NCBI RefSeq assembly: GCF_040096075.1
Contig: NZ_JBBMFJ010000014.1
Location: forward strand, 19,483 to 83,482
DNA length: 64,000 bases
Direction of reading: 5' to 3'
Origin: Brotaphodocola faecis
GTDB lineage: Bacteria > Bacillota > Clostridia > Lachnospirales > Lachnospiraceae
The notes beneath the pieces were generated by a model, which made no database searches, had not been told where the DNA came from, and saw nothing but the letters and a program-made list of their open reading frames with translations. Shown here piece by piece: positions 40,901 through 49,479 of the stretch. How positions within the stretch are numbered: position 1 is the stretch's first letter; every line of letters starts with the position of its first letter. The position numbers and the translations under genes are program-made.

Positions 40901-42501
40901 GTTACCTGGGCGAAGAGCTGTTTAAAATAGTTGAACAGCGGCTGGTGCTTCTTGGAAAGTACAGCCAACGGACTATCCGCACCCATGGCGGAAACTGCCT
41001 CGGCACCGTTTAATGCCATCGGAAGGATCATGGTCTTATACTGCTCGTAGGTGTAACCATAAGTCTTCTGAAGCTGCGCGCGCTGCTTCTTTGTCAGCTC
41101 CGGCACGCCCTTGTTCGGAATCGGAAGGTCTTTGAGTTCTACCATCTGGGAATCCAGCCACTCGCCGTAGGGCTGACGGGACGCATAGCGGAGCTTTAAT
41201 TCCTCATCTCCCACCAGTTCGCCCTTCACGGTATCAATGAGAAGCATCTTGCCAGGTCTTAAGCGCTCCTTCTTTACTACATGCGACTGGTCGATATCGA
41301 TTGCGCCAACCTCGGAAGCCAGGATTACCTGATCATCATCGGTGATGTAGTAACGGGACGGACGCAGGCCGTTGCGGTCGAGAACCGCGCCCATCACATC
41401 GCCATCGCTGAATACAATGGATGCCGGGCCATCCCACGGCTCCATCATGGTTGCGTAGTAGCGGTAAAAATCCTTGACCTCCTGCGGCATGAACCGGTCA
41501 TGCTGCCACGGAGCCGGGATCAGGATCATCACGGCCATCGGAAGCTCCATGCCGCTCATGACCATGAACTCCAGCGCGTTGTCTAACATGGCGGAGTCGG
41601 AACCCTCCTGGCTGATGATCGGCAGAACCTTGTACATGTCGGATTTGAAGAACTTCGTCTCCATGTTCTCCTCCCGGGCCATCATCTTGTCCACGTTGCC
41701 ACGGATGGTGTTGATCTCACCGTTATGTACGATGATGCGGTTCGGATGGGCACGCATCCAGCTCGGGTTGGTATTGGTGCTGAAGCGGGAATGCACGGTT
41801 GCGATGGCGGACTCGTAATCCGGATCCTGCAGATCCTCAAAGAACTGACGCAGCTCTTTTACGAGGAACATACCCTTGTATACAATGGTACGGCTGCTCA
41901 TGGATACCACATAGGTATCGTCGTTGCTCTGTTCGAATACACGGCGTGCCACATACAGGCGGCGGTCAAAGTCCAGTCCTTTTTTCACCTCTGCCGGCTT
42001 TCCGATGAAGCCCTGCATAATGTATGGCATTTTTTCCACAGCCTTGTCACCGATCTTCTCCGGGTGGGTCGGAAGGGTTCTCCATCCAAGGAACTTCAAT
42101 CCCTCTTTCTGGACTATAACCTCCAGCATCTTTTTCGCCTGGTTTCTGGCAAGCTCATCCTGGGGGAAGAAGAACATGCCGACACCGTACTCCCGGGCCT
42201 CACCAAGATCAATGCCCAGCGGCTTTGTCACTTTCTTAAAGAATTTGTGGGAGATCTGCAACATAATGCCGACACCGTCTCCGGTCTTTCCCTCCGCGTC
42301 CTTACCGGCGCGGTGCTCCAGATTTTCCACAATGTGGAGAGCCTGCTCTACGGTACGGTGGCTCGGAACGCCCTTGATATTGGCTACGGCGCCGATACCA
42401 CAGTTGTCATGCTCAAAGCTCGGATCATAAAGGCCCGGAACTTTTGTCTGGGAAGCAAATGTGTTTGGGGATTTTGTTAAGGTTCTCTGATCGCTGTCCA
42501 T
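37918..42501 (-). CDS. gltB: Glutamate synthase (NADPH) large subunit
   Basis: A 1527-residue amidotransferase-synthase. The N-terminal Ntn glutaminase has its nucleophile Cys in HDNCGIGAV at about residue 34, preceded by a short propeptide-like stretch. Central and FMN domains follow (GAKPGEGGQLPGGKVYPWVA), then the 3Fe-4S motif CNLDTCPVGIATQNPELR and a C-terminal beta-helix with GGRVVVLG. It transfers glutamine amide nitrogen to 2-oxoglutarate. ATG 42501 has AAAGGAAA. A promoter and attenuator-like hairpin lie upstream. Confidence 0.96.
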   Translation of the reverse strand: MDSDQRTLTKSPNTFASQTKVPGLYDPSFEHDNCGIGAVANIKGVPSHRTVEQALHIVENLEHRAGKDAEGKTGDGVGIMLQISHKFFKKVTKPLGIDLGEAREYGVGMFFFPQDELARNQAKKMLEVIVQKEGLKFLGWRTLPTHPEKIGDKAVEKMPYIMQGFIGKPAEVKKGLDFDRRLYVARRVFEQSNDDTYVVSMSSRTIVYKGMFLVKELRQFFEDLQDPDYESAIATVHSRFSTNTNPSWMRAHPNRIIVHNGEINTIRGNVDKMMAREENMETKFFKSDMYKVLPIISQEGSDSAMLDNALEFMVMSGMELPMAVMILIPAPWQHDRFMPQEVKDFYRYYATMMEPWDGPASIVFSDGDVMGAVLDRNGLRPSRYYITDDDQVILASEVGAIDIDQSHVVKKERLRPGKMLLIDTVKGELVGDEELKLRYASRQPYGEWLDSQMVELKDLPIPNKGVPELTKKQRAQLQKTYGYTYEQYKTMILPMALNGAEAVSAMGADSPLAVLSKKHQPLFNYFKQLFAQVTNPPIDAIREEIVTSTTVYVGEEGNVLEEAPENCHILKVDNPILTCTDLLKIKYMKKPGFKVEVIPITYYKNTSLAKAIDRLFLEVDRAHRDGVNIIILSDRDIDENHVPIPSLLAVSALQQHLVKTKKRTSMALILESGEPREVHHFATLLGFGASAINPYLAQESVHYLIESKMLDKDYYAAVNDYNSAVLHGIVKIASKMGISTIQSYQGAQIFEAIGISKEVIDKYFTNTVSRVGGITLEDIANDVDVLHSTAFDPLGLDVDLTLESVGSHKERSGQEEHLYNPRTIHLLQQAAWTGNYEIFKEYSHVLNEEEQTINLRSLIDFNFDENGGIPIDEVESVDSIVKRFKTGAMSYGSISQEAHETLAIAMNRLGGKSNTGEGGESLERLVPGPKNNNRCSAIKQVASGRFGVTSRYLVSAQEIQIKMAQGAKPGEGGQLPGGKVYPWVAKTRHSTTGVGLISPPPHHDIYSIEDLAQLIYDLKNSNTRARISVKLVSEAGVGTVAAGVAKAGAQVILVSGFDGGTGAAPRNSIYNAGLPWELGVAEAHQTLIMNGLRDKVILETDGKLMTGRDVAIACILGAEEFGFATAPLVTMGCVMMRVCNLDTCPVGIATQNPELRKRFKGKPEYVVNFMHFVAQELREYMAKLGVRTVDELVGRTEFLKKKEHIPSERANKVDLSNILGNPYEGMRFRGYHDKLEYDFKLDQTIDEQVFLKQLKTALNKGQKKSLKVDVSNVDRTLGTIFGSEITRQYPDGLPEDTFAIQCNGSGGQSFGAFIPKGLTLELCGDSNDYFGKGLSGGKLIVYPPKNVKFKAEDNIVIGNVALYGATSGKAYINGVAGERFCVRNSGATAVVEGVGDHGCEYMTGGRVVVLGTTGKNFAAGMSGGIAYVLDEKRDLYKRLNKELVSLEEVTNKYDVQELKGMIQDHVAYTGSARGKEILDHFGEYLPKFKKVMPHDYRRMMNTIVQMEEKGLSSEQAQIEAFYANQRK

Positions 42502-42523
42502 AAATCATTTCCTTTCTAATGAA

Positions 42524-42569
42524 ATAAAAAGGGCACGAAAATTCGTAATGAATTTTCGCGCCCTCGCGA
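42524..42569 (-). terminator. Attenuator-like hairpin in the gltB leader
   Basis: Between the promoter and gltB, GGGC, CGAAAATTC, a 5-nt loop and the complementary strands form a 14-bp stem with one mismatch (42531-42563), followed on the minus strand by TTTTTATTTC. A competing small hairpin TCGCG-AGGG-CGCGA (42569-42556) overlaps its 5' arm. The previous gene has its own terminator, so this one can act only on the gltB transcript. Confidence 0.65.
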
Positions 42570-42592
42570 TTTCCTTGTGTAATCTTTCCTGC

Positions 42593-42621
42593 ATAATACT
42601 ACACATTTTCTCATTTGTAAA
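42593..42621 (-). promoter_or_regulatory. Sigma-A type promoter of gltB
   Basis: TTTACA (42621-42616), 17-bp spacer and TATTAT (42598-42593). The transcript would begin near 42586 and run through the hairpin at 42563 before the gltB start. Confidence 0.72.
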
Positions 42622-42709
42622 TCCTTTTTTGGAAGTTAAATTGTCCGTTTATTTATTTTCTTTTGTTTTTCACGAAAAAAAACAGGATTTTCATGCTTTT
42701 TTGCATAGA

Positions 42710-42755
42710 AAAAAGGTACTTCCCGGAACATTCTTCCGCAAAGTACCTTTTCTTT
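42710..42755 (-). terminator. Terminator of the HPr gene
   Basis: AAAAGGTACTT and GGAA pair with TTCC and AAGTACCTTTT across a small internal loop; the minus strand continues TTTTTTC. It closes the ptsH transcript 35 bp after its stop. Confidence 0.85.
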
Positions 42756-42788
42756 CATTCTGTCTGCCTGTATCTGCTCAAAGAAGAC

Positions 42789-43055
42789 TTACATTTCACC
42801 AAGACCGCTCTCGATTGCCTTGCTTACGGTCTCCATAGCTGCTGCTTCGTCCTCGCCATCGCAGATCAGGGTAATCTCGGTTCCGGATTTGATGCCTGCT
42901 GCCATTACGTTTAATACACTCTTTGCAATGATTCTCTTCTCACCGCACTCGATGATAACATCACATTTGAATTTCATAGCAGTCTGAGATAAAACGCCTG
43001 CCGGTCTTAAATGGAGCCCGGACGGATTTACAACTTTTAAATTCTTACTAAGCAT
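42789..43055 (-). CDS. ptsH: Phosphocarrier protein HPr
   Basis: An 88-residue HPr of the sugar phosphotransferase system. The active-site His is in GLHLRPAG near residue 15-18 and the regulatory Ser is in AKSVLNVMAAGIKSG. It passes phosphate from enzyme I to sugar-specific EII proteins and, when Ser-phosphorylated, serves as a CcpA corepressor. It is encoded alone with its own terminator, without ptsI nearby. Lacking ptsI beside it, a Crh-like role is possible, but the intact His argues for HPr. Confidence 0.9.
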   Translation of the reverse strand: MLSKNLKVVNPSGLHLRPAGVLSQTAMKFKCDVIIECGEKRIIAKSVLNVMAAGIKSGTEITLICDGEDEAAAMETVSKAIESGLGEM

Positions 43056-43119
43056 AGTTCACGTCTCCTTTAGAATTGATTTCAATCTCTTTAAATTTTA
43101 TTACAAATCACGACAAGTG

Positions 43120-43788
43120 TCAAGATTCTTCCAGAATCTGCCTATCCTCTTTTTGGGAATTGTGGAGCCGTTCTTCAGCCTCGCGTTTTGAGAAAACACA
43201 GCCGCAATAATTCTGCCGGTACAGCCCGTACTGCGCAGACAATTCCACCGACCGCTTATAGCCGTTTTTCTTTTTAAAATCGGACGGCAGATGCTCTACT
43301 TTATAAATTTCAGAGAGTTCTTCCCCGATTTCATTCAGCTTCTGGGCGTTTTTTAAAGGACTGATGGTAAGAGTGGTGGCAAAGTAATCAAATCCGCCCT
43401 CTGCCGCCATTTTCGCCGCCTCTTCCAGGCGCAGGCGAAAGCACTGAAAGCAGCGCTCGCCGCCCTCCGGAACCATCTCAAGCCCACGGCTTACCGCGTA
43501 AAAGCGCTCCGGCTCATAGGCTCCCACCACCAGATGAATGGGATGCTTCGCAGGCAGCTCCTGAATGAGATGCTTCTGCTCTGCCGCCCGTTTTTCATAC
43601 TCCTCTGCCGGAGAAATATTGGGATTATAGTAAAATACCGTAATCTCAAAATAATCGGATAAATACTCCAGCACATAACTGCTGCACGGCGCGCAGCAAC
43701 TATGCAACAAGAGCCGGGGGACCCGACTCTTGCTCTCATTTTCTTTTATGACTGTTTCCAGCTCACGCTGATAATTTCTGCGGTTCAT
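43120..43788 (-). CDS. queH: Epoxyqueuosine reductase QueH
   Basis: A 222-residue DUF208 protein that reduces epoxyqueuosine to queuosine in tRNA. It has LLLHSCCAPCSSYVLEYL with the Cys pairs, FYYNPNISPAEEYEKRAAEQ, CFQCFRLRLEEAA and the C-terminal YRQNYCGCVFS that together ligate the iron-sulfur and iron site. The length is normal. It is 11 bp downstream of rpoD in the same direction. Confidence 0.92.
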   Translation of the reverse strand: MNRRNYQRELETVIKENESKSRVPRLLLHSCCAPCSSYVLEYLSDYFEITVFYYNPNISPAEEYEKRAAEQKHLIQELPAKHPIHLVVGAYEPERFYAVSRGLEMVPEGGERCFQCFRLRLEEAAKMAAEGGFDYFATTLTISPLKNAQKLNEIGEELSEIYKVEHLPSDFKKKNGYKRSVELSAQYGLYRQNYCGCVFSKREAEERLHNSQKEDRQILEES

Positions 43789-43799
43789 GCTCTCTCCCT

Positions 43800-44930
43800 T
43801 TACAGGAAATCACGGATGCGTTTGCTCCGCACCGGATTACGCAGCTTTCTGAGCGCCTTCGCCTCGATCTGGCGGATACGCTCACGGGTAACGTTGAACT
43901 CTTTGCCCACTTCTTCCAGAGTGCGCGGATGGCCGTCTTTTAAACCGAAACGCAGTTCGATAACCTGACGCTCACGCTCCTTTAAGTCTTTCAGAAGGGA
44001 ATCGATATGCTCTCTTAACATAACGTTCTCTACGTTGCCCTCCGGAGTCACCACGTTGCTGTCTGCCACGAAATCACCCAGATTGGAATCATCTTCCTCA
44101 CCGATCGGGGTTTCCAGAGAAGCTGGTTCTCTGGCAATCTGCATGATCTCCATAACCTTGTCTTCTGACATCTCAAGAGCATCGGCAAGCTCTGTCACGG
44201 ACGGCTCATAGCCCAGCTCCAGAGTCAGCTTACGCTGCATCTTGGACATCTTGTTGATGGTCTCAACCATATGCACCGGTACACGGATTGTACGTGCCTG
44301 GTCCGCAAGCGCACGGGTAACAGACTGTCTGATCCACCAAGTCGCATATGTACTCAGCTTATATCCTTTTGTATAGTCAAACTTCTCTACACCTTTGATG
44401 AGGCCCAGGTTTCCCTCCTGAACCAGGTCAAGAAAGCTCATGCCGCGGCCGGTGTAACGCTTTGCGATACTGACTACCAGACGGAGGTTTGCTTCGATCA
44501 GGCGCTCTTTGGCGTATTCATCGCCTTCTGCCTTGCGCTTTGCAAGCGTCAGCTCTTCCTCTGTGGTCAGCAGCGGTACGGTACCGATCTCCTTTAAATA
44601 CATGCGGACCGGATCCTCGGTTCCGATTCCCTCGAGCAGATCTACCGCGTCTAACTCGATATCCTCGGAGTCTTTCATGAAGCTGTCGTCCATATCTACA
44701 TCATCGTCGTCGAGAAGCAGATTGTCATCTGCAAGGGCAGCGTCATCAATGACAGGGACTACGTCAATATTTTTCTCCTCGAGGAAGCTGTATATCTGCT
44801 CCATCTGCTCAGGACCAAGGTTCTCCCCTTTAAAAAAGTCATTGATCTCCGTGATGTCCAATGCATTATGCTTTGTTTTGGCAACTTCTACCAGCTTTTT
44901 CAGCTTATCTAAAAAATTGTCTTTTTCCAC
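43800..44930 (-). CDS. rpoD: Primary RNA polymerase sigma factor (sigma-A)
   Basis: A 376-residue housekeeping sigma factor. Region 1.1 is present at the N-terminus (NALDITEINDFFKGENLGPE), then DPVRMYLKEIG (1.2), the 2.4 stretch GYKLSTYATWWIRQSVTRAL, region 3 and the region-4 helix-turn-helix TLEEVGKEFNVTRERIRQIE. An acidic run of Asp (LLLDDDDVDMDD) lies before region 1.2. The usual upstream partner dnaG is absent: the neighbour is a lipid kinase gene. Confidence 0.96.
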   Translation of the reverse strand: MEKDNFLDKLKKLVEVAKTKHNALDITEINDFFKGENLGPEQMEQIYSFLEEKNIDVVPVIDDAALADDNLLLDDDDVDMDDSFMKDSEDIELDAVDLLEGIGTEDPVRMYLKEIGTVPLLTTEEELTLAKRKAEGDEYAKERLIEANLRLVVSIAKRYTGRGMSFLDLVQEGNLGLIKGVEKFDYTKGYKLSTYATWWIRQSVTRALADQARTIRVPVHMVETINKMSKMQRKLTLELGYEPSVTELADALEMSEDKVMEIMQIAREPASLETPIGEEDDSNLGDFVADSNVVTPEGNVENVMLREHIDSLLKDLKERERQVIELRFGLKDGHPRTLEEVGKEFNVTRERIRQIEAKALRKLRNPVRSKRIRDFL

Positions 44931-45003
44931 AGTAACATCCTTTCAGTTGAAGGTTTACGAAAGCCTACACAACAAATCATTATATAATATCCAGCGTCAG
45001 ATT

Positions 45004-45960
45004 TCAACAATTATTTTCATTATTCTCTGTTTTTTCGGCATGCTTTTGGGTATCCGCGGCCGGAGGGCACAGCATCAGGATCTGCTGCGGCAGGTTCTGG
45101 ATCACAACGTCTGTCCTGGTACCGCCAAACTCTCCATCCAGTACCCAGTCTACGGGTTCCTGGGTATGAATGGTAAGCCTGTTCGTTTTAAACTTATAAA
45201 CAAGATCGCTTTTTTCTTCTTCACGCAGCAAAAGCCCGGTCACAATACTGCTGAGTTCCAGCGGTGTTTTCGGTGTGCGGATCAGAAGCACTTCAAACAA
45301 TCCGTCATTGAGTGCCACATTCTGGTTTACCAGCCCCTTAAAGCCGCCCACGCTGACTGTGTTGGTAACCATGCCATAAATAAACTCTCCCTCCAGCGTC
45401 TCCTCCGGACAGGAAATTTTCATGGAATAAGACTTGATGGAGGCCAGGCTCTTCACCCCTTCCAGAATATAGGCCTGATGCCCCAGTAGGTTTTTCTTAT
45501 CCTGCGGTGTCAGATAAGACACTTCCGTGAAGGCGCCAAAGCCCGCCACATAAACAAAATACCGGTCTTCACAGAAATGTCCGATATCGATTGCGTAGGG
45601 GCTTCCGTTTACCGCATTTAAGGCCGCAGGCATCATCTGTCTGGGAAGCCTTAAGCTGGAAGCAAAATCATTGGTGGAACCGGCGGGAATATACCCCAGG
45701 CTTACCGGTTTCGCAAGCTCCATCATTCCGGATATCACCTCATTCAGGGTTCCGTCGCCTCCGCTGCACACGATCAGGTCTTTTTTCGCGCCGTACTTTA
45801 AGACCGCGTTCCTCGCGTCCAGAGCTTTCTGAGTCACATGCACCTGCACCTGATAACCGGCGCCCGTGTACGCATCCAGAATATCCAGAAGCTTTAAGCG
45901 GATTTTCTCCCTTCCGGACCTTGGATTAATGATCAGAAGCATCTGTTTTTTCTTAGCCAT
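45004..45960 (-). CDS. Diacylglycerol kinase family lipid kinase (YegS/DgkB type)
   Basis: A 318-residue soluble lipid kinase. The nucleotide motif is CSGGDGTLNEV near residue 65, preceded by LLIINPRSGREK and followed by LGYIPAGSTNDFASSLRLPR. Members phosphorylate diacylglycerol or related lipids at the membrane. The first Met fits a normal start. It lies between rpoD and mutY, all on the minus strand. Confidence 0.88.
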   Translation of the reverse strand: MAKKKQMLLIINPRSGREKIRLKLLDILDAYTGAGYQVQVHVTQKALDARNAVLKYGAKKDLIVCSGGDGTLNEVISGMMELAKPVSLGYIPAGSTNDFASSLRLPRQMMPAALNAVNGSPYAIDIGHFCEDRYFVYVAGFGAFTEVSYLTPQDKKNLLGHQAYILEGVKSLASIKSYSMKISCPEETLEGEFIYGMVTNTVSVGGFKGLVNQNVALNDGLFEVLLIRTPKTPLELSSIVTGLLLREEEKSDLVYKFKTNRLTIHTQEPVDWVLDGEFGGTRTDVVIQNLPQQILMLCPPAADTQKHAEKTENNENNC

Positions 45961-46000
45961 ACGATGCTGCCAGCCTCCTTCCCATCCTTTTTCATTATCG

Positions 46001-47116
46001 TCATTCTATCATCTTTGTATACCTGCCAAACGCATTCGGCAGGGCATAAGTCGTTTTCAGTTCTTCTTTTCCGGCCGCAATATAGGATTTTGGAATGCCA
46101 TGCTTTAACCGCACCCGGTATCCGGTCATATGCCATTCCACGTGGGAGAAAATATGCTTAGCCGGGCCCACCGGCTCCAGCTCCACGATTTCCCCCGGAT
46201 CCAGCCCAAAGGCCTCCGGGATTTCCTCCGGGGTCAGATGGCCTTCCCGGTTCGGCAGTTCATAGAGAGAGGCCAGCAGTCCGCTGTCGTCCCGCTTGTT
46301 TAACCCAACCTGATCCCCACACTCCAGAATGCAGACCGTCTTATCTTCCAGGCGGCGCTTTTTCGGCGGAGTCTTGACCGGGATCTCTCCCATAAGATTA
46401 TGCCGCTTCGCAAGGCAGATAGACTCTAGCGGGCACTCCGCGCAATGGGGCTGTCCGTTTGGCACACATACAATCGCGCCGATCTCAATGAGTCCCTGGT
46501 TGAAATGACTGGCCCGATCCCTTGGCATGGTCTCCCGCAGATGGGTTTCCATCCACTTTTTGGTGGAAGCCTTTAAGATATCTTCCCGGCTGGCCGTCAC
46601 TCTGGAGATCACCCGGAGCACATTGCCATCTACCGCAGGCACCGGATGCCCAAAGGCAATGGAAGATACGGCCCCGGCCGTGTAGCTACCGATTCCCGGA
46701 AGCTTTAACAGATCCTCGTACTGCTCTGGCATTTTTCCGCCATACTCTTCCATGATCACTCCGGCTGCCTTTTTTAGATTGCGTGCCCGGTTATAGTAAC
46801 CGAGGCCCTCCCAGAGTTTCATCAGCCGGTCATCCTCCACGGAAGCCAGCGAAGCCACATCCGGCAGCGCCTCAAGAAAGCGTTCAAAATAAGGTTTGAC
46901 CGCCTCTACCCTGGTCTGCTGCAGCATGATTTCCGAGATCCAGACCCGGTAGCCCTCCGGATTCTCCCTCCAGGGAAGAATCCGGGCATGCTCCTCATAC
47001 CAGGCAAGCAACGGACCATTCATGGCCCGCAGCCTGGCATCCAGATCCAGTGTCTCATCTTCACGCTCAGAAACCTTTAAGCGGTCATACAACTGTTTTG
47101 CGTCATACATATCCAT
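46001..47116 (-). CDS. mutY: A/G-specific adenine DNA glycosylase MutY
   Basis: A 371-residue base-excision repair enzyme that removes adenine opposite 8-oxoguanine. The helix-hairpin-helix LPGIGSYTAGAVSSIAFGHP with the catalytic Asp in VDGNVLRV, the early WRENPEGYRVWISEIMLQQT and the 4Fe-4S loop CVPNGQPHCAECPLESIC are present, with a NUDIX-like C-terminal domain. AGAGGA precedes ATG 47116, and an ATG six bases on is possible. It overlaps the end of birA by 14 bases. Confidence 0.95.
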   Translation of the reverse strand: MDMYDAKQLYDRLKVSEREDETLDLDARLRAMNGPLLAWYEEHARILPWRENPEGYRVWISEIMLQQTRVEAVKPYFERFLEALPDVASLASVEDDRLMKLWEGLGYYNRARNLKKAAGVIMEEYGGKMPEQYEDLLKLPGIGSYTAGAVSSIAFGHPVPAVDGNVLRVISRVTASREDILKASTKKWMETHLRETMPRDRASHFNQGLIEIGAIVCVPNGQPHCAECPLESICLAKRHNLMGEIPVKTPPKKRRLEDKTVCILECGDQVGLNKRDDSGLLASLYELPNREGHLTPEEIPEAFGLDPGEIVELEPVGPAKHIFSHVEWHMTGYRVRLKHGIPKSYIAAGKEELKTTYALPNAFGRYTKMIE

Positions 47117-48083
47117 AAATTCCTCTTACTGACACTTCCCCGGAATTGACTTCCCGCAGGCTGCCATCCGCAAGTTCCACGATCAGCTCGCCCGCGTCGT
47201 TGATTCCGTGGGAGATCCCGGTGTAATCGCCGCCCGGCGCCAGCACCTTTACCGCCCGTTCCACATTGACCAGCTCCTGGTTATAGGCTTCTTTGAGCCG
47301 GCTCATATCCAGTGTTTCACGGTAAATGTCATAATATTCCTCAAAAGCACACATTACACCGTTGATGATGGATGCGCGGTGGACCGGATGTCCCAGCTCC
47401 AGTGCCAGCGATGTAGCCGTAGCGCGGATCTCCTCCGGGAAATCCGGGGTGTTGGCATTGATGCCGATTCCCACCACCACATAGCGGATGGAGTCTTCTT
47501 CCGTACTCATCTCGGTTAAGATCCCGCAGATTTTTTTGCCGTTCACCACAATGTCGTTAGGCCATTTGATCAGGCATTCCAGGCCCGTTACATTGCTCAC
47601 GGATTTGCGCACTGCCATGGCCGCAAGCAGGGTCAGCATGGAAGCATGCTCCGGTGCGAACTCCGGGCGCAGCAGAAAGCTGTGCCAGATCCCACTTCCC
47701 TTTGGGGAGTCCCAGCGGCGCCCTCTTCTGCCCTTTCCGGCTGTCTGGATCTCTGCCACCACCAGAGTGCCCTCCGGCGCTCCCTGCTCTGCCATGCGGC
47801 GTACTTCGTTGTTGGTGGAATCAATTTCTTCCAGGAACTTTACATTCTGTCCCAGCCAGTGGGAAGTTAATACAGCACGGATTTCTGCTTCGTTTAAGAT
47901 ATCCGCGCTGTCATGTAAACGGTAGCCCCGGTTGCGCACTGCTTCAATCCCGTAGCCTTCCGCCTCCAGCTGGCGGATTACCTTCCACACAGCCGTGCGG
48001 GATACTCCGAGGCGTTCACAGAGTTCCTGTCCGGAAACATAACCGTCTGTCTCTTTTAAGCATTTTAAAATTTCGTTTTTCAA
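47103..48083 (-). CDS. birA: Biotin-protein ligase / biotin operon repressor BirA
   Basis: A 326-residue bifunctional protein. The N-terminal winged helix-turn-helix (YVSGQELCERLGVSRTAVWK) binds DNA, and the ligase part has GKGRRGRRWDSPKGSGIW and CLIKWPNDIVVNGKKICGIL. It biotinylates carboxylases and can repress biotin uptake genes. It is the middle gene of a run with a small membrane protein upstream and mutY downstream. Confidence 0.94.
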   Translation of the reverse strand: MKNEILKCLKETDGYVSGQELCERLGVSRTAVWKVIRQLEAEGYGIEAVRNRGYRLHDSADILNEAEIRAVLTSHWLGQNVKFLEEIDSTNNEVRRMAEQGAPEGTLVVAEIQTAGKGRRGRRWDSPKGSGIWHSFLLRPEFAPEHASMLTLLAAMAVRKSVSNVTGLECLIKWPNDIVVNGKKICGILTEMSTEEDSIRYVVVGIGINANTPDFPEEIRATATSLALELGHPVHRASIINGVMCAFEEYYDIYRETLDMSRLKEAYNQELVNVERAVKVLAPGGDYTGISHGINDAGELIVELADGSLREVNSGEVSVRGIYGYV

Positions 48084-48086
48084 TCG

Positions 48087-48392
48087 TTACCTCCAGATGC
48101 TGATGGCACTCAACGCGCCCAGTATCGTCAGGATCACTGCCAGCAGGCACTGGGCCGCTCCCCCCGCCTGTTTTTTTCTGTCGTGCCCGCTCATTCTTAT
48201 CCGGAATCCGCCCATCACGCCGTTTAACACAGCTGCCAGCCAGAAAATCACGGGGAACAGAATACTGTTCCCCTCCGGATCCAGAAACGCCAGGATGGCG
48301 CAGATAACAACAAGAATGCCGATCACGATATGCAGCAGGTCCAGAATCAGCGCAGCATTGCGCGGATTGCGTTTTTTCTCCTGCATTGCCAT
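48087..48392 (-). CDS. Small membrane protein of unknown function
   Basis: A 101-residue protein with three to four hydrophobic segments (LHIVIGILVVICAILAF, FPVIFWLAAVLNGVMG, CLLAVILTILGALSAISI) and a basic cytosolic loop (RIRMSGHDRKKQ). No family is recognised with confidence. It ends four bases from birA and starts three bases after argF, so it is probably translated from the argF transcript. Confidence 0.75.
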   Translation of the reverse strand: MAMQEKKRNPRNAALILDLLHIVIGILVVICAILAFLDPEGNSILFPVIFWLAAVLNGVMGGFRIRMSGHDRKKQAGGAAQCLLAVILTILGALSAISIWR

Positions 48393-48395
48393 AGA

Positions 48396-49385
48396 CTATA
48401 CTCCAAGTGTTGCCATCATAACAGCCTTGATGGTGTGCATGCGGTTCTCTGCCTCGTCAAATACCTTGGACTGCTCAGACTCAAATACCTCGTCGGTTAC
48501 TTCCATATCGGTAATGCCGAAGCGTTTGCCCATCTCAGCGCCGATCTTGGTCTTTAAGTCATGGAAGGACGGCAGGCAGTGCAGGAAAATAGCCTTCTCA
48601 CCAGCGTTCTTCATGACTGCGGAGGTTACCTTGTACGGAGTCAGGTCGCGGATACGCTCCTCCCATACCTCGTCCGGCTCACCCATGGATACCCATACGT
48701 CGGTGCAGATAACGTCAGCGCCCTTGGTGCCCTCTTCCACGTTCTCGGTCAGGGTAATGGTGCCGCCGGATGCCTTTGCGTACTCCTCACACTGTGCTAC
48801 CAGCTCCGGATTCGGGAAATATTTCTTCGGTGCGCATGCCACAAAGTGGAGACCCAGTTTGGAGCAGACGATCATCAGGGAGTTGCCCATGTTGTAGCGG
48901 GCATCGCCCATGTATACAAACTTAACACCTTTTAAGCAGCCAAGCTGCTCGCGGACAGTCAGCATGTCTGCCAGCATCTGGGTCGGATGATACTCGTTGG
49001 TCAGACCGTTCCATACCGGAACACCTGCGTATTTCGCAAGCTCTTCCACGATTTCCTGACCAAAGCCACGGTACTCGATGCCGTCGTAGATACGGCCCAG
49101 CACCCTGGCAGTATCCGCAATGCTCTCCTTCTTTCCGATCTGGGAGCCTGACGGATCCAGGTAAGTGGTTCCCATGCCCATGTCATGTGCTGCAACCTCA
49201 AAGGAGCATCTGGTTCTGGTACTGGTCTTCTCGAAGATCAGGGCCACATTTTTTCCTCTGTAGTTATCTACCGGAATACCTTCTTTTTTCTTGCGCTTTA
49301 CTTCTGCGGAAAGGTCCAGAAGATACAGGATCTCCTCCGGGGTGTAATCCTTCAGTGTCAGAAAATGTCTTCCCTTTAAGTTCAT
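48396..49385 (-). CDS. argF: Ornithine carbamoyltransferase
   Basis: A 329-residue enzyme that makes citrulline from ornithine and carbamoyl phosphate. The carbamoyl-phosphate motif FEKTSTRTRCSFEVAAHDMG, the HPTQMLADMLT motif and FLHCLPSFHD are present. The frame extends upstream, but ATG 49385 is preceded by AGAGGAGAG and starts MNLKGRHFL, as in the family. It could work in arginine synthesis or, as ArcB, in arginine breakdown; no arcA or arcC is nearby. A possible ARG box lies upstream. Confidence 0.94.
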   Translation of the reverse strand: MNLKGRHFLTLKDYTPEEILYLLDLSAEVKRKKKEGIPVDNYRGKNVALIFEKTSTRTRCSFEVAAHDMGMGTTYLDPSGSQIGKKESIADTARVLGRIYDGIEYRGFGQEIVEELAKYAGVPVWNGLTNEYHPTQMLADMLTVREQLGCLKGVKFVYMGDARYNMGNSLMIVCSKLGLHFVACAPKKYFPNPELVAQCEEYAKASGGTITLTENVEEGTKGADVICTDVWVSMGEPDEVWEERIRDLTPYKVTSAVMKNAGEKAIFLHCLPSFHDLKTKIGAEMGKRFGITDMEVTDEVFESEQSKVFDEAENRMHTIKAVMMATLGV

Positions 49386-49401
49386 AATTGTCTCTCCTCT
49401 G

Positions 49402-49420
49402 TATGAATATTTTAATTGCA
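49402..49420. promoter_or_regulatory. Possible ARG box upstream of argF
   Basis: TATGAATATTTTAATTGCA resembles the ArgR/AhrC half-site consensus (TNTGAATWWWWATTCANW) with one weak half. It lies 17 bp before the argF start. No argR is in the window. Confidence 0.4.
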
Positions 49421-49479
49421 AACTTGTTTTATAAAGCTCCGACATGCCGGATTGCGGCGCATTTGCGCTTTATCAATGA

